A stretch of 64,000 bases of DNA from JAGQOZ01 sp041399205 (GCA_041399205.1 JAWKTK010000004.1:248001-312000); one strand, 5' to 3'; shown: positions 27,736 through 38,610, counted from the first letter of the stretch. Notes: generated by a model not told the origin, from the letters alone. A program made the numbers and translations.

Positions 27736-29382
27736 ATGACTGTTTACGTCTTTGGCCATCGCAATCCCGACACGGACGCCATTTGTTCTGCGCTGGCGTA
27801 CGCCAATCTCCTGCAGCAAACAAGTCGTCCCGACGCCGTAGCGGCCTGTTGCGGACCGCCCAATCAGCGAACGGAATTTGCCTTGCGAAAGGCCAAAATT
27901 TCCACGCCCAAGATGTTCATGGACGTTAGGCCGGAAATTGCGAATGTTTGCAAACGCAATCGCATCACGGCGTTTGATGATGAAGTTTTCTTTGAAGTCT
28001 ACAAGCGGTTGCAAGAACACAATTTACGAGCGATGCCGGTGGTTTCTCGTCAGGACGAACTGGTGGGCATCCTTTCGTTACTGGATCTGTTGGAATTGGT
28101 ATTTCACGCCGATGACCATGATTCCATTGCGGCACGAACCGTCAAAAGCAGTCTAGATAAAGTTTGCACGGCGCTGGGCGGTGAATTTCAGCATCCAATT
28201 GAAACGGATCGCCGAGAAGAATTGATGGTAATGGTGGGTGCCATGAGTTCGGAACGATTCACCGAACGATTGCACAAATTTTCTGCGGATCGCCTGATGG
28301 TAGTCAGTGGTGATCGCCCCACGATTCAGTTGCCAGCATTGGAACATGGAGTTCGTTGTTTGGTAGTCACCGGAGGTTATTCGCTGTCGCCGGGATTGTT
28401 GCATTTGGCCGCAGCCAACGGCGTGACGGTACTCACCAGTCCTCACGACACAGCCACGACCGTCCTTCGCATCAAATCCGCTCGGTCCATTGAATCGGCC
28501 ATCAACCGCAATTTTCTAGCCATTTCCAGCAAGCAGCTAGTGGAAGAAGCCAGACGCAGTGTGGATCGAGCTCCACAATTCATGTTCCCTGTTCTGGACG
28601 ACGCGGGCAAGTTGTTTGGCGTGCTGTCCAAGTCCGACTTGTTGAACCCACCCAAGACGCAAATCATTCTGGTGGATCACAACGAATTGGCTCAGGCCGT
28701 GCCTGGCGCGGAAGAGGCAGAAATCCTGGAAGTATTGGACCATCACCGATTGGGTGGCTCACTGCGGTCGGCTCAGCCGATTCGATTTATCAACGAACCG
28801 GTCGGTTCCACGTGTACATTGGTTGCCAAACAGTTTCGCGCGAATGGCGTCTTGCCTTCGCCCGGTATCGCGCTGTGCATGGCGTCAGGCATCATTTCCG
28901 ACACGCTGTATCTGCGTTCGCCCACGACGACCGATGTGGATCGAGAAGTATTGGATTGGCTCCGTGGCCTTGTAGACGTGAATCTGGACGAATTCGCTCG
29001 AGATTTCTTCGAAATTGGCTCCGCATTGCGAACCTGTTCGCCGGACCAAGTAGTGCAGGAAGACTGCAAAGAGTTTACCGAACATGGCAATCGATTTTCG
29101 ATTTCCCAGATTGAAGAGATTGGCTTCGATCTATTCTGGAAACGGAAGGACGAATTGCAAACGGCACTGGATCACTTGGCCGCTCGCCGAGGATTGGATT
29201 TTTCCGCTTTGATGATTACGGACATCGCCAGTAACGGCAGTCTGTTACTGATGTCATGCGAACCCGCCGGTTGGGAAGACATCAGCTATCCTCGAATCGA
29301 CCGCCATCTGTACGAACTCGCCGGCGTAGTCAGCCGCAAGAAACAGTTGTTGCCGTTGTTTGCGAGGCTCTTGGAACCGTAG
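27736..29382 (+). CDS. DHH-family phosphoesterase with CBS-DRTGG insert (putative Mn-dependent inorganic pyrophosphatase)
   Basis: A 548-residue protein laid out as a family II pyrophosphatase with regulatory insert. Residues 8-15 read HRNPDTDA, the first metal motif. CBS-like segments occur around 85-120 ('RAMPVVSRQDELVGILSLLDLL') and 280-305 ('MFPVLDDAGKLFGVLSKSD'), with a DRTGG-like region between them. The DHH motif VLDHHRLGG is near residue 334. The C-terminal DHHA2-like part completes the active site. It probably hydrolyses pyrophosphate with Mn and is controlled by adenine nucleotides at the CBS pair. Confidence 0.85.
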   Translation: MTVYVFGHRNPDTDAICSALAYANLLQQTSRPDAVAACCGPPNQRTEFALRKAKISTPKMFMDVRPEIANVCKRNRITAFDDEVFFEVYKRLQEHNLRAMPVVSRQDELVGILSLLDLLELVFHADDHDSIAARTVKSSLDKVCTALGGEFQHPIETDRREELMVMVGAMSSERFTERLHKFSADRLMVVSGDRPTIQLPALEHGVRCLVVTGGYSLSPGLLHLAAANGVTVLTSPHDTATTVLRIKSARSIESAINRNFLAISSKQLVEEARRSVDRAPQFMFPVLDDAGKLFGVLSKSDLLNPPKTQIILVDHNELAQAVPGAEEAEILEVLDHHRLGGSLRSAQPIRFINEPVGSTCTLVAKQFRANGVLPSPGIALCMASGIISDTLYLRSPTTTDVDREVLDWLRGLVDVNLDEFARDFFEIGSALRTCSPDQVVQEDCKEFTEHGNRFSISQIEEIGFDLFWKRKDELQTALDHLAARRGLDFSALMITDIASNGSLLLMSCEPAGWEDISYPRIDRHLYELAGVVSRKKQLLPLFARLLEP

Positions 29383-29801
29383 CGAAATCTTAAACGGTTT
29401 CCCGCGACTAGAACGCTATAAGCCACTTGTCCTTCATTCGCAAGCATTCTTCAACGTGACAATGTCCGATGCGGCACACACTCTGTAGTTGCTCAGGAAT
29501 TGGAACACACAATACTGAAAGCCCTTACAGGCGGTCCCGTCGGAGCTGTCCAAATGGCCGCGGATAATTGTCGTCATTCCTTTTGTTGACACGACCGACA
29601 TTACAGATAGACTGGGCTGAACGGGATATACGTGCCCCGCTTCAATCGCGCCGACAGGTTGTGCAGGGCTAAGCAGGTTAGTGCCAATCGTCCAATCCAA
29701 CGATTCAAGTACCTGCGTACGGCTGATGCGAGCACGCGCTTGGGCGGACGCTCCACAGCCAAACCAATTAGCTTTAGAGACCAAGCCACAGGGGACTTCT
29801 C
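29383..29801. other. Intergenic, no gene seen
   Basis: The 419 bases between the DHH gene and the dockerin protein contain an open frame on the minus strand, but its composition looks like chance. It probably holds the promoter of the downstream secreted protein. No repeat or hairpin stands out. Confidence 0.4.
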
Positions 29802-31685
29802 ATGAATCACGGAAACCATCGATCAAGAGTTTTGAAACAAGACAGATACCGCAATCTGTACGGCCGCGTGGAGTCCTTAGAAGCTCGGCAGTTGTTAACC
29901 GCAGCGGCGATTACTGACGGATACACGGACAAGTGGAGCTACCTCCCTGGAGAGACCGTGGAACTGTTTCTTAACGGTGAAACGGTTCAGTCAGATGTAA
30001 CTCTGACGATCTACACTGCTGCAATAGAACCCCATGCGACGTTTTCACTTGACCATGTCGAACCTCAGCAAATAGCAAATGAGCTTCCTTGGAAGAATGG
30101 ATATGGCTACTCCCAGACAGCCAGCTACACGATCCCCGCAGATATGCCAAGCGGGATCTACTTTTTTGGGCCTCCCTCTGGCTTGCACGACTGGCGTGGT
30201 GGTGGAAACCAAATACCTTTCATCGTGAAAGACCCAGACAAGGAATCCGATATTGTTTACCTGACAAGTACGAATACGCCGAACCTGTACAACGAGCGCG
30301 GTGGCGAAAGCGCATATACGCAGTATGCCATCGGAAACACGACGCCTACTGTTAGCTTCGAAAGGCCTCGCAATACTCACTTTCGCACACCGGAATTGAA
30401 CAAATGGATGCGTCAGCAAGACTATGATTATCGCGTCATCGGCGATCGAGACATGGACGATTATTCAGAGTTATCTGGTTCGCGACTTTTGATCATTGCG
30501 GGCCACAATGAATACTGGACAGTGACGGCCAAAGCCAACTTCGACCGCTTTGTTCAAGAAGGTGGCGAAGTGCTGATTCTGGGTGGTAACGTTATGTATC
30601 GGCCAGTCGAATACCCCACAGACGATTCCATCCAGGTTGTTGGTTACAACAATGTCAATGAAGTATTAGCTAGTATTGGCATGAATTATCCATGGGGCGG
30701 TCGAGGTAATACGTGCGGAGCGTGCGATCGAAACGTCGGCTTTGCTGGCTACAAGATTGTTCAGACCGAAGCCCCGTTTTTCGACGGTGTAGAATTGGAG
30801 CGTGGCGACATCCTGAGCCTGCCTTTCAATAGTGAATTTGACGGGTTTCCCAATCTCGGTCTCGATGGTGACGATGCCACTGGCTTTCCGATTGTCGATC
30901 CAGAATACTCCAGCGATTTCTACTTCTTTGATCTCTTCGGCTTTGAATTTGCGCAGTTGTTCCGCCGTCCGGCACCAAGTCGAACTCTAGGAGGTTGGAT
31001 AGAATTCCAACGCTCACCGAATACAGGGCGAGTGTTGAATGTCGGGGCAACGGATTGGGGAAACTACGGCTTCACCGGCCCGGACGGTGATAACCTCAAA
31101 GCGCTCACGGCGAACATGATCGACTATCTGCTGGACGGCGCTTACGTCCAACCAGAAACGGGGGACTTTGATTTCAATGGGATTCTGGAAACCGTGGACC
31201 TAGAACGTTTGACTCAAGCGATACTGTCCCAATCCGAACCGGTGTGGAAGTACGACTTGAATGGTGACGGGGAAGTTGTAAAAAGCGACCGGCAAGCGTG
31301 GGTCGATGCCACTGGTCATGTTTGGGGCGACGTGAACGACGATAGTCGATTTGATTCTGCCGACCTAGTCGGAATATTCGTGGCAGCCGAGTACAACGAC
31401 AACATTGTCGGCAATTCGACCTACCGCGATGGCGACTTCAACGGCGACGGAGAATTCGATACACAAGACTTCGTCTTCGTCTTCTCGGCCGGTACCTATG
31501 ACATGTCACCAGCACGTTCGTCCGCGAGTCCTGATATAGCGGGCGCAATCGCCAGCGAGCAAGAAAGTCGTGATGTTGTTCGTGAGAGGGCGCAGGTGTC
31601 ACATTCAACATCGTTGGTAGACAATCATTTTGCGGCAAGAAAAACGCTGGTTGCAACTGACGTTGATAGTCTTTTTCAGGTTTAG
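29802..31685 (+). CDS. Secreted N,N-dimethylformamidase-beta-like protein with C-terminal dockerin repeats
   Basis: A 627-residue surface or secreted protein. Near residue 20 is the planctomycete motif RVESLEARQLLTA. Residues about 40-450 resemble the large-subunit C-terminal domain of N,N-dimethylformamidase, with VYLTSTNTPNLYNERGGES, RVIGDRDMDDYSEL and LIIAGHNEYWT. The end (about 452-570) contains Ca-binding dockerin-like repeats: DFDFNGILETVDLERL, DLNGDGEVVKSD, DVNDDSRFDSADLV, DFNGDGEFDTQDFV. Dockerins normally dock onto cohesins. Whether the enzyme domain is catalytic is unknown. Confidence 0.8.
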   Translation: MNHGNHRSRVLKQDRYRNLYGRVESLEARQLLTAAAITDGYTDKWSYLPGETVELFLNGETVQSDVTLTIYTAAIEPHATFSLDHVEPQQIANELPWKNGYGYSQTASYTIPADMPSGIYFFGPPSGLHDWRGGGNQIPFIVKDPDKESDIVYLTSTNTPNLYNERGGESAYTQYAIGNTTPTVSFERPRNTHFRTPELNKWMRQQDYDYRVIGDRDMDDYSELSGSRLLIIAGHNEYWTVTAKANFDRFVQEGGEVLILGGNVMYRPVEYPTDDSIQVVGYNNVNEVLASIGMNYPWGGRGNTCGACDRNVGFAGYKIVQTEAPFFDGVELERGDILSLPFNSEFDGFPNLGLDGDDATGFPIVDPEYSSDFYFFDLFGFEFAQLFRRPAPSRTLGGWIEFQRSPNTGRVLNVGATDWGNYGFTGPDGDNLKALTANMIDYLLDGAYVQPETGDFDFNGILETVDLERLTQAILSQSEPVWKYDLNGDGEVVKSDRQAWVDATGHVWGDVNDDSRFDSADLVGIFVAAEYNDNIVGNSTYRDGDFNGDGEFDTQDFVFVFSAGTYDMSPARSSASPDIAGAIASEQESRDVVRERAQVSHSTSLVDNHFAARKTLVATDVDSLFQV

Positions 31686-31844
31686 CCCTTTCGCAACAAG
31701 CAATCGGCACGAAGTCGCTTAAGCGCTTTTAACGCCTCGGTGGCACGACTCGCACGTATCACCGAGCGACGGAAATCGTGTCGGCTTGTAGTGCAATATT
31801 GTTAGTAGGCAACGAACGCCACGGCAAGATCGGATGAATGGAAT

Positions 31845-32255
31845 TCACCGTTTCCGTCGCTCGTTTTCCAACTGACCGTCCATGTCGGGCAAATCGCGAG
31901 ACGTGAATTCGGCCGAACGATTGTTTTCGAACCAGACGCGATCGCTGGTCACCAGTTCCGAATCTCCATCACGGTCTAAGTCCGCATAAATCGTTTGATT
32001 CGCCGTCGCTTCGTTCGCGAATAAATGTGCTACGAAGTCACCATTGCCCGTTTCATTTTCGTGCCAATAGCCACCGCGAATTGCATCCAAATCACTTGCG
32101 CCATCTAGATCCACCAGCGTGGCGGTCACGAGATTACGAGCGTCCAGCGCTTTCAAGTTGGCTCGCATCGATGTCAGCATCGATCGATGTCGTTTCGTTT
32201 TCCTGTTCTCCCGAAGCTCGCAATCCCAAGCATCCAAGAATAAAACTCGACTCAT
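31845..32255 (-). CDS. Truncated tandem copy of the FG-GAP protein N-terminus
   Basis: A 136-residue protein whose residues from about 29 on closely parallel the first 110 residues of the giant FG-GAP gene just upstream (shared segments DLDAIRGGYW, AHLFANEA, DLDRDGD and NQTI). It ends abruptly in NERRKR. Its ATG overlaps the stop of that gene as ATGA, so it could be translated by coupling, though the conserved start region is the internal M near residue 30. The motif LKALDARNLVTA corresponds to the export-associated LESLEARKLL of the parent. It is probably a duplication remnant. Confidence 0.6.
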   Translation of the reverse strand: MSRVLFLDAWDCELRENRKTKRHRSMLTSMRANLKALDARNLVTATLVDLDGASDLDAIRGGYWHENETGNGDFVAHLFANEATANQTIYADLDRDGDSELVTSDRVWFENNRSAEFTSRDLPDMDGQLENERRKR

Positions 32256-35200
32256 TTCTGATATACGCCGAACGTGAATGCGTAGACCAAGTCGGCCGAA
32301 TCAAAATCGCCGTCGTCGTTCCAATCGCCGGTCTCCCAAATACTGTTCCCGCGAACTTCGTCTTCGAACTGACCTGCCTGAAAGACCTGGACAAAGTCAG
32401 CCGAATCGAACACGCCGTCTCGGTTGGCATCGCCAGGTCGACCTTGCTCAAACACTGGGTCAAACGGATCCGGCGGTTCCACCGTGTTTTCATCCAAGCG
32501 CTGCACGAACAAGCGATACTGGCCAGTCGGCCAGAATGAAATCGTTTCGGCAATTTCCAGATAGACTCGATTACCAAGCCTCAAGTCCTCGTCCGTGAAT
32601 ATATGCTCCAAAGTCAATCGACTTGGACCTCTTTGTGTCATTCGCGCCCGAGTTCCTCCTACTCCGCCACGCAGTCGTACGTCGGGTAAAAAGCCAGGCG
32701 TTCTAGAATCCAAGATAAACTGGTACCACTCACCGACCTGCGGTTGCAGGACAAAGTAGTCAACATCGTCGACGGCAATGATCTCTCCTTCGACGAATTG
32801 AGCTTCCGGTGATAGCGGAGTGGCCCCAAATCGATCGTGACCATGGTCGTTATTTTCCACATGAACGCGTAATTCGTAGTTGGCACCAACTTCACCGGTC
32901 ACGTGAACGAAGAACTCAGACGTTTCAAGATTGTAAAATAGGGTTTCCCCTCGAATCCATCTTCCCACGTGATCAACGACGCGAAAGTTGGCTCCATTAA
33001 CAGAAATTTGATAACGACTGCGCCGATCAATTGAAAACCGAAAAACATCCACGTCTCCATCCAGATTAATCGTGCCCGTAGCTGTCACCACACTGTCACC
33101 AACGGGCGTCTGGATTAGAGTCGCTTCACTATTCTGATTGCCAGGGTCGTCAAATAGCGGCACTGGACGTGGAGGCAGTAGCGGCGATGTTGGGAAATCC
33201 GGATTCGTTTGATTTAGATACAACGCATTCTGACCATCATTGGCGAAAATCACATCCAAGTCGCCATCAAGGTCGACATCACCCAACGCGACTGAATTGG
33301 AAACGAATCGGTCAAACGTATCGGCAGTTCGAAGGAAATGAAAATACGATTGACCGTCGTTAATCCATGCTACGTTTGGTTGAAACTGGCCGTTGGCCAC
33401 TATGACATCAAAATCGGCATCGTTGTCGATGTCCCCAATCGCACCACCCCTACCTATACCAGCCGGTGACAATCGAAAGCCATTCACACTCTCTGGCGCA
33501 GGCCCGTTGTGCGAGTTAACCCGAAACTGATCTAATTGATTGTCACGATCAAAATCAGCCAGCGCAATGTCATACGTATCCTGGTCATACGTATCCTCGT
33601 CTGAATCGGCTCCAGGCCAGAAGACGCCATCTCGATTAACCCAAACTTGGTTCGCAGATCCGACATTGCCAACCACCAAGTCCAAGTCACCGTCTTCGTC
33701 CACATCTCCAAAGGCAGCGCTGGTCGAACTATGATGTCCGAGACTTTGTCCCGAATTCGCAAAGTTACCCCGTCCGTCGTTTAGCCAGATCTGATTCGGC
33801 AACGAATCGAAATTTGCAAAGAAGAGGTCTAGGTCACCATCGGCGTCAACATCGCCCATCGCTAGGTCCCACGTATTGTCATCGCCTAACGTCTGTCCAT
33901 CATCTACAAACTTGCCCGATCCGTCGTTGCGAAAGATCAAGTTCGCTTGCTTTGTCGCCACGGCCAGGTCCAGACTTCCGTCCGAGTCCAAATCGCCGAC
34001 TTCAATCGCCTGAGCATCGTGAATCGCAATGCTTTGAACAAGGCTAGGTTCGGTTCCATTGGCGATCGAGAACTTCCAGATCTCAACACCGATCTCCGAA
34101 ACAAAAATCGCTTCCGGGCCATCCATTTTGTCGATGTTGGCCAAAACGATGTCTCGATACGAATTAGCAGCTCCAAACAAAACTGGCTGCTCGGCATAGA
34201 TCGGACTTAGCGGCAATTGATACGCTTCTCCCGTCACGCCATCAATCCAACCGGGAACGCCGCCTGCCGTCAACAGATTGCTCACATAATCGACGTAGGT
34301 ATCTCCGTTGATGTCGCCTGCATCCGAGAACGAGCGATATTCGAAGTCGCGTTCAGGATAGGATGGCTCGGTGTCAGAAGCCGCTGTGAATTTGCCAGAG
34401 GAATTCCTGACTGCGGTCAACCTGGCCGAATTAAGGTCTCTTGTTCCGGCGCTGCACCAACTATCTAAGTCGCCATCGTCGTCCCAATCCGACAAATGAA
34501 AAATGCCGAACGTACCATCGCGGTATTCACCGCAACCACGTGATATCAACCGTGGGCTGTGAACTCCGGTCAGTCTTCGCCAATAATAGTCTTGCGGCGA
34601 ATAATGATCGAAACTCGCTTCGTACCGACGATACGCCAAATCCAGCTGCTGGTCATCGTCAATCATCGTCAGAGATAAGCTCGAATAGGTCAGAGACGAA
34701 AAATCGAATGTCTGATCCTCCAGCACCACTTCACGTTCAAACTCGCCTTCCACATTCCAATCAACATGAAAAACGCCGTCGGTGTGTGAAGCCAGCAGGT
34801 CCAAGTCGTTGTCCGCGTCGATGTCGCCGGCGTCGATCAGTCCGGGAGTTGCTAGACTGACTTCCACCACAAAGTTGCCAGCTCCGTCCGTGTTGCGTAG
34901 GAACGTGACGTTGTTTTGGCCGAAAAAGAGCAGATCAACATTCCCGTCCATACCGACGTCGGACGCTTGGATTCGTAAGACGGACTGATCGTCCATGCCA
35001 GGCAACGCGCGAGCAGTGAATTCGGCCGAACCATTGTTTTCGAACCAGAAGCCATCCGACGTCACCAGATCTGGATCTCCATCACGGTCTAAGTCAGCAT
35101 GAATCGTTTGATTCACCGTCGCTTCGTTCGCGAATAGATGCGCTAGAAAATCACCATCACCTGTTTGATTTTCATACCAATAGCCACCACGAATTGCATC

Positions 35201-35314
35201 CAAATCACTGTCGCCATCCAGATCGACCAGCATGGTGGTCAAGAGCTTGCGAGCTTCCAGCGATTCCAAGTTCCCTAGAAAATATCGCCGTCGAACCGAT
35301 CTTTGTTGACGCAT
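32252..35314 (-). CDS. Giant secreted FG-GAP/VCBS-repeat protein with C-terminal dockerin
   Basis: A 1020-residue protein. It starts with a basic segment and the motif NLESLEARKLLTT, typical of exported planctomycete giant proteins. Residues about 30-700 hold many FG-GAP/VCBS repeats, each with a Ca-binding D-x-D-x-D-G-D-x-D-L core (DLDGDSDLDAIRG, DVDADGDLDLFFAN, DVDEDGDLDLVVGN, DVDLDGDLDVIFAN). Then come beta-sandwich regions (about 745-940). Two dockerin-like repeats close it (DANRDGVFDSADF, DWNDDGDFDSADL). It is probably a cell-surface or extracellular adhesion protein. A truncated copy follows directly. Confidence 0.85.
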   Translation of the reverse strand: MRQQRSVRRRYFLGNLESLEARKLLTTMLVDLDGDSDLDAIRGGYWYENQTGDGDFLAHLFANEATVNQTIHADLDRDGDPDLVTSDGFWFENNGSAEFTARALPGMDDQSVLRIQASDVGMDGNVDLLFFGQNNVTFLRNTDGAGNFVVEVSLATPGLIDAGDIDADNDLDLLASHTDGVFHVDWNVEGEFEREVVLEDQTFDFSSLTYSSLSLTMIDDDQQLDLAYRRYEASFDHYSPQDYYWRRLTGVHSPRLISRGCGEYRDGTFGIFHLSDWDDDGDLDSWCSAGTRDLNSARLTAVRNSSGKFTAASDTEPSYPERDFEYRSFSDAGDINGDTYVDYVSNLLTAGGVPGWIDGVTGEAYQLPLSPIYAEQPVLFGAANSYRDIVLANIDKMDGPEAIFVSEIGVEIWKFSIANGTEPSLVQSIAIHDAQAIEVGDLDSDGSLDLAVATKQANLIFRNDGSGKFVDDGQTLGDDNTWDLAMGDVDADGDLDLFFANFDSLPNQIWLNDGRGNFANSGQSLGHHSSTSAAFGDVDEDGDLDLVVGNVGSANQVWVNRDGVFWPGADSDEDTYDQDTYDIALADFDRDNQLDQFRVNSHNGPAPESVNGFRLSPAGIGRGGAIGDIDNDADFDVIVANGQFQPNVAWINDGQSYFHFLRTADTFDRFVSNSVALGDVDLDGDLDVIFANDGQNALYLNQTNPDFPTSPLLPPRPVPLFDDPGNQNSEATLIQTPVGDSVVTATGTINLDGDVDVFRFSIDRRSRYQISVNGANFRVVDHVGRWIRGETLFYNLETSEFFVHVTGEVGANYELRVHVENNDHGHDRFGATPLSPEAQFVEGEIIAVDDVDYFVLQPQVGEWYQFILDSRTPGFLPDVRLRGGVGGTRARMTQRGPSRLTLEHIFTDEDLRLGNRVYLEIAETISFWPTGQYRLFVQRLDENTVEPPDPFDPVFEQGRPGDANRDGVFDSADFVQVFQAGQFEDEVRGNSIWETGDWNDDGDFDSADLVYAFTFGVYQK

Positions 35315-35734
35315 GAAATCCCCCTTCCGATTTTGGTGAAGCGTTTCCGGCGACGTTTTTGATGATTATGTCGCTTCATCCGAAAATGACAAAGATGCCA
35401 GATCTCAAGTTTAATCTGGTCCTCCTGGTGATGCAACGCATCGCACAAATGGCTGTCCTTCCGTGCCGACCACGCCCTGGAAACAGGCGTGCAACATCGT
35501 CCAAGCTACGGAATCCGCAGCAAAAACCTGATGTACCGCTGGTTCCGATTATTTCACGCAGAGAAAGCGTATCGTCCGCAATACGGAGCGTTCAGGTGTG
35601 CCAGCACTTTGACCGATAGCATTCTTAAAGGCTGGCCTTTGGAAATCGAAGACGTAGCCTTTTTCATGAACGCGATGCCTTCGGCAGGGACGCCAGAGCT
35701 GGGAACGTGATTCGAACGAACCGGATGGCTGCCT
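35315..35734. other. Intergenic with possible coding remnant
   Basis: The 420 bases between the FG-GAP gene and ftsK contain a frame at about 35489-35710 (plus strand) with a convincing stretch, IRSKNLMYRWFRLFHAEKAY, but no start, no ribosome-binding site and no recognised family. It may be the end of a decayed gene. Confidence 0.35.
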
Positions 35735-38610
35735 ATGTTTGAGAATCGTAATCAGAAAGTCGACTTGACCGCGCTAGGCCTGTTAGCGGTGACCATCTTC
35801 TTGGCGTTGTCGCTCGGTTCGTACAACGCGGCCGACCCGCTGGGCGAAACCATCTTTCCGCTCAACCGCGTTTATTCCCCAGACCCTTTGGTCCATCCTC
35901 CGGCCGAATCAATCACCAATCTGTGCGGTCTAACCGGTGCTTTTGCGGCTGACATCTTGTTGGCATCGTTTGGTATGGGAGCGTATTACTTGGTGTTAAG
36001 TCTAGCGCAGTCGCCGTGGTCTTGCTGTGGGGAGTGGACATTACCAAAAGCCGGTGGTACGAGTCATCGGGTGGGTGTTTTCGCTGTTAGGCTTTGCCAC
36101 GCTGGCCAACATGCTGCTTTCGTCTCAATGGACCGGCCCGACGATGGGTGCCGGCGGGAATCTGGGCGCGTTGTGCGAAGGTTTGCTACATCTTCATTTC
36201 GCCACGGCCGGCAGCTTTATCTTTGCCACCAGCGTCTTGATTGCCGGGCTCCTGCTATGCACCGACTATCTATTAGTTCAATTCCTGATCTTGGTAGGTC
36301 TGGTCACGGTAGACAAGACCGTAGGACGTCAATTACAGCGGCGTCGAGATCGAGCGGAATCGAGCGTAAAGTCACCCAAATCAAAAGGACGCGGCAAATC
36401 CGGCAAACGAGAAATTCCGATTCGCATTGGCGGTCGCGATCGACGTGCGTTCTACGGTGACCAAGTCGATCCGGACGAAGACGAACACGGCTGGGTGGAA
36501 CTTGACGAAGAAGCGTACGACGACGATGAATTCGAGGATCAGGATGAACACGACCTTTACGACCAACAGGACGACGACGAATTCGACGAAGATGAAGAAC
36601 TGGCCGACGAAGATGACGCGGCGCTCAGCAACACCTCGGTTTCTGACGACCAATCGGCCGACGTTTCGGACCAGAAATCCGCCAAACGGTCCGGAAAACG
36701 TCGCTCCTTGCTACCGATCCGCAAACCCACCGACAAGGAAGAGGCGCGCGAAGAAGTGATTGCGCAGCTGGAAGAAGCAAGTCGCCATGACGAACAACGT
36801 TCCTACGATTTACCGCCCACGTCATTGCTGATTGAACCGGAATCTTTTTCCTACGAAAAACAAGAGAAGGAGATCCGACGGAAGGCTCGTATCCTAGAAA
36901 AAACCTTCAAGGACTTTGGTCTGAACGTCAAAGTAGTGGACGTGGAAACGGGCCCCGTGATTGCTCAGTATGAAATTGAATTGGAAGCCGGTTTGCGACT
37001 TTCCAAGATCACTGGACTGGCAGACGATTTGGCCATTGCTTTGCGAGTGCCCAGCGTACGTATTGTGGCACCGATTCCCGGCAAGAATACCGTAGGCATT
37101 GAAGTCCCCAATGAAGAACGGCAAACGGTGCGACTACGAGAAGTCATGGAGAAATCCAATGGCCGCATCAAGAAGATGGGTATCCCGTTGTTCTTAGGAA
37201 AAGACGTTAGCGGCAATCCATTGACCGTGGATCTTTCTTCGCTACCGCACTTGTTGATCGCAGGTCGAACCGGTACGGGCAAAAGCGTTTGTTTGAACGC
37301 CATCATTTCTTCCATCTTGATGACGCGTCGACCAGACGAAGTTCGCATGTTGATGATTGATCCCAAAATGGTCGAACTCAGCGGCTATCGAACTCTGCCA
37401 CACCTCATGCATCCCGTAGTCACCGACATGCGCAAGGCCGAAGCCATCTTGGCTTGGGCCGTAGACAAAATGGAAGAACGCTACCAGTTATTGGCGCAAG
37501 CGGGCGTGCGGCACATGGCGGTCTACAACCAATTGGGCGAAGAAGAATTGCTGGAACGTCTGCAGCCGGAAACGGACGAAGATCGAGACGCGATACCTCG
37601 TCAATTGCCCTACATTGTGATCGTGGCGGACGAAATGGCCGACTTGATGATGACGGCCGGAAAAGAAGTGGAGCAGCATATTATTCGCTTGGCACAGAAG
37701 AGTCGAGCGGTCGGGATTCACTTGATTCTGGCCACGCAAAAGCCAACCGTCGATGTTATCACTGGCTTGATCAAGTCAAATCTGCCCGCAAGAATTGCCT
37801 TCCAAGTGGCGAGTCGTACGGACAGCCGAGTGGTCTTGGATGAAATGGGTGCGGACAAATTGTTGGGCAATGGTGACATGCTGTTTCTGTGGCCCGGCAC
37901 CAGCAGTCTTCTTCGTGGTCAAGGCACGTATCTTGACGACGACGAAATCAATTCGGTTGTAGAATTTGTCAGCACGGGCGAACAGAACTTCGTCAAAGAG
38001 CTGGTGCAGCTGAAAGTGGAACGCCCTGGCGAAAACAATGGCGAACAACGCAAGGAAGATCCGCTGTACGACAGCGCCGTAGAAATTGTGATTCGCGAAG
38101 GACGAGGAAGCGTGTCGTTGTTGCAGCGAAACTTGGGGATTGGTTACGGACGAGCCGCTCGGTTGATTGACTACATGGCCGAAGACGGCATCGTTGGTAC
38201 GTACGCCGGTTCGCAAGCCGCGAGAAGTGCTCATGAGTCTGGCCGACTGGGAGGCTCAGCAAGCGGGCGGAACACCAGAGCCACCCACCTCGGCCGAGCG
38301 TTCCGCGCCCAAACGCCTCGCCGCTCCGCCGCCCGCTTCCAGCAAGGATGAACAAGAAGAATATGTAGACGAAGATGATGCTGACGAAGATGAAGTGGAC
38401 GAAGAAGTAGCCGAAGAAGATGAAGACAATCCAGGCACCGACGACGCAGCAGACGCAGACGAATATGAAGAGTACGAAGAAGATGAAGAATACGAGTCTG
38501 ACGAATACGAATACGAGTATGAAGAAGGTGCCGTAGCGGAAGGCGAAGAAGTTGAATACGAAGACGAACCAGAGGACTACGAAAAATACGCGGACAAGCA
38601 TCAGAAATAG
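35735..38610 (+). CDS. ftsK: FtsK/SpoIIIE DNA translocase, three apparent frameshifts, acidic C-terminal tail
   Basis: Cell-division and chromosome-segregation translocase. Four hydrophobic segments lie in the first about 190 residues, followed by an Asp/Glu-rich linker. The motor has Walker A AGRTGTGKSV and Walker B VADEMADLM, and the C-terminal winged-helix gamma domain includes GYGRAARLIDYMAEDGIV. The frame breaks near 36005 (LSLA to AVAVVLLWG), near 36050 (DITK to PVVRVIGWV) and near 38222 (YAGSQA to REVLMSLADWE). Each break joins conserved protein on both sides, so assembly error is likely. After gamma, about 110 further residues are strongly acidic (runs such as DEDDADEDEVDEEV), unusual for FtsK. 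Confidence 0.8.

Noticed and set aside
29434..29784. Minus-strand gene between the DHH and dockerin genes
   Set aside because: No ribosome-binding site, no recognisable motif and composition typical of a chance frame.
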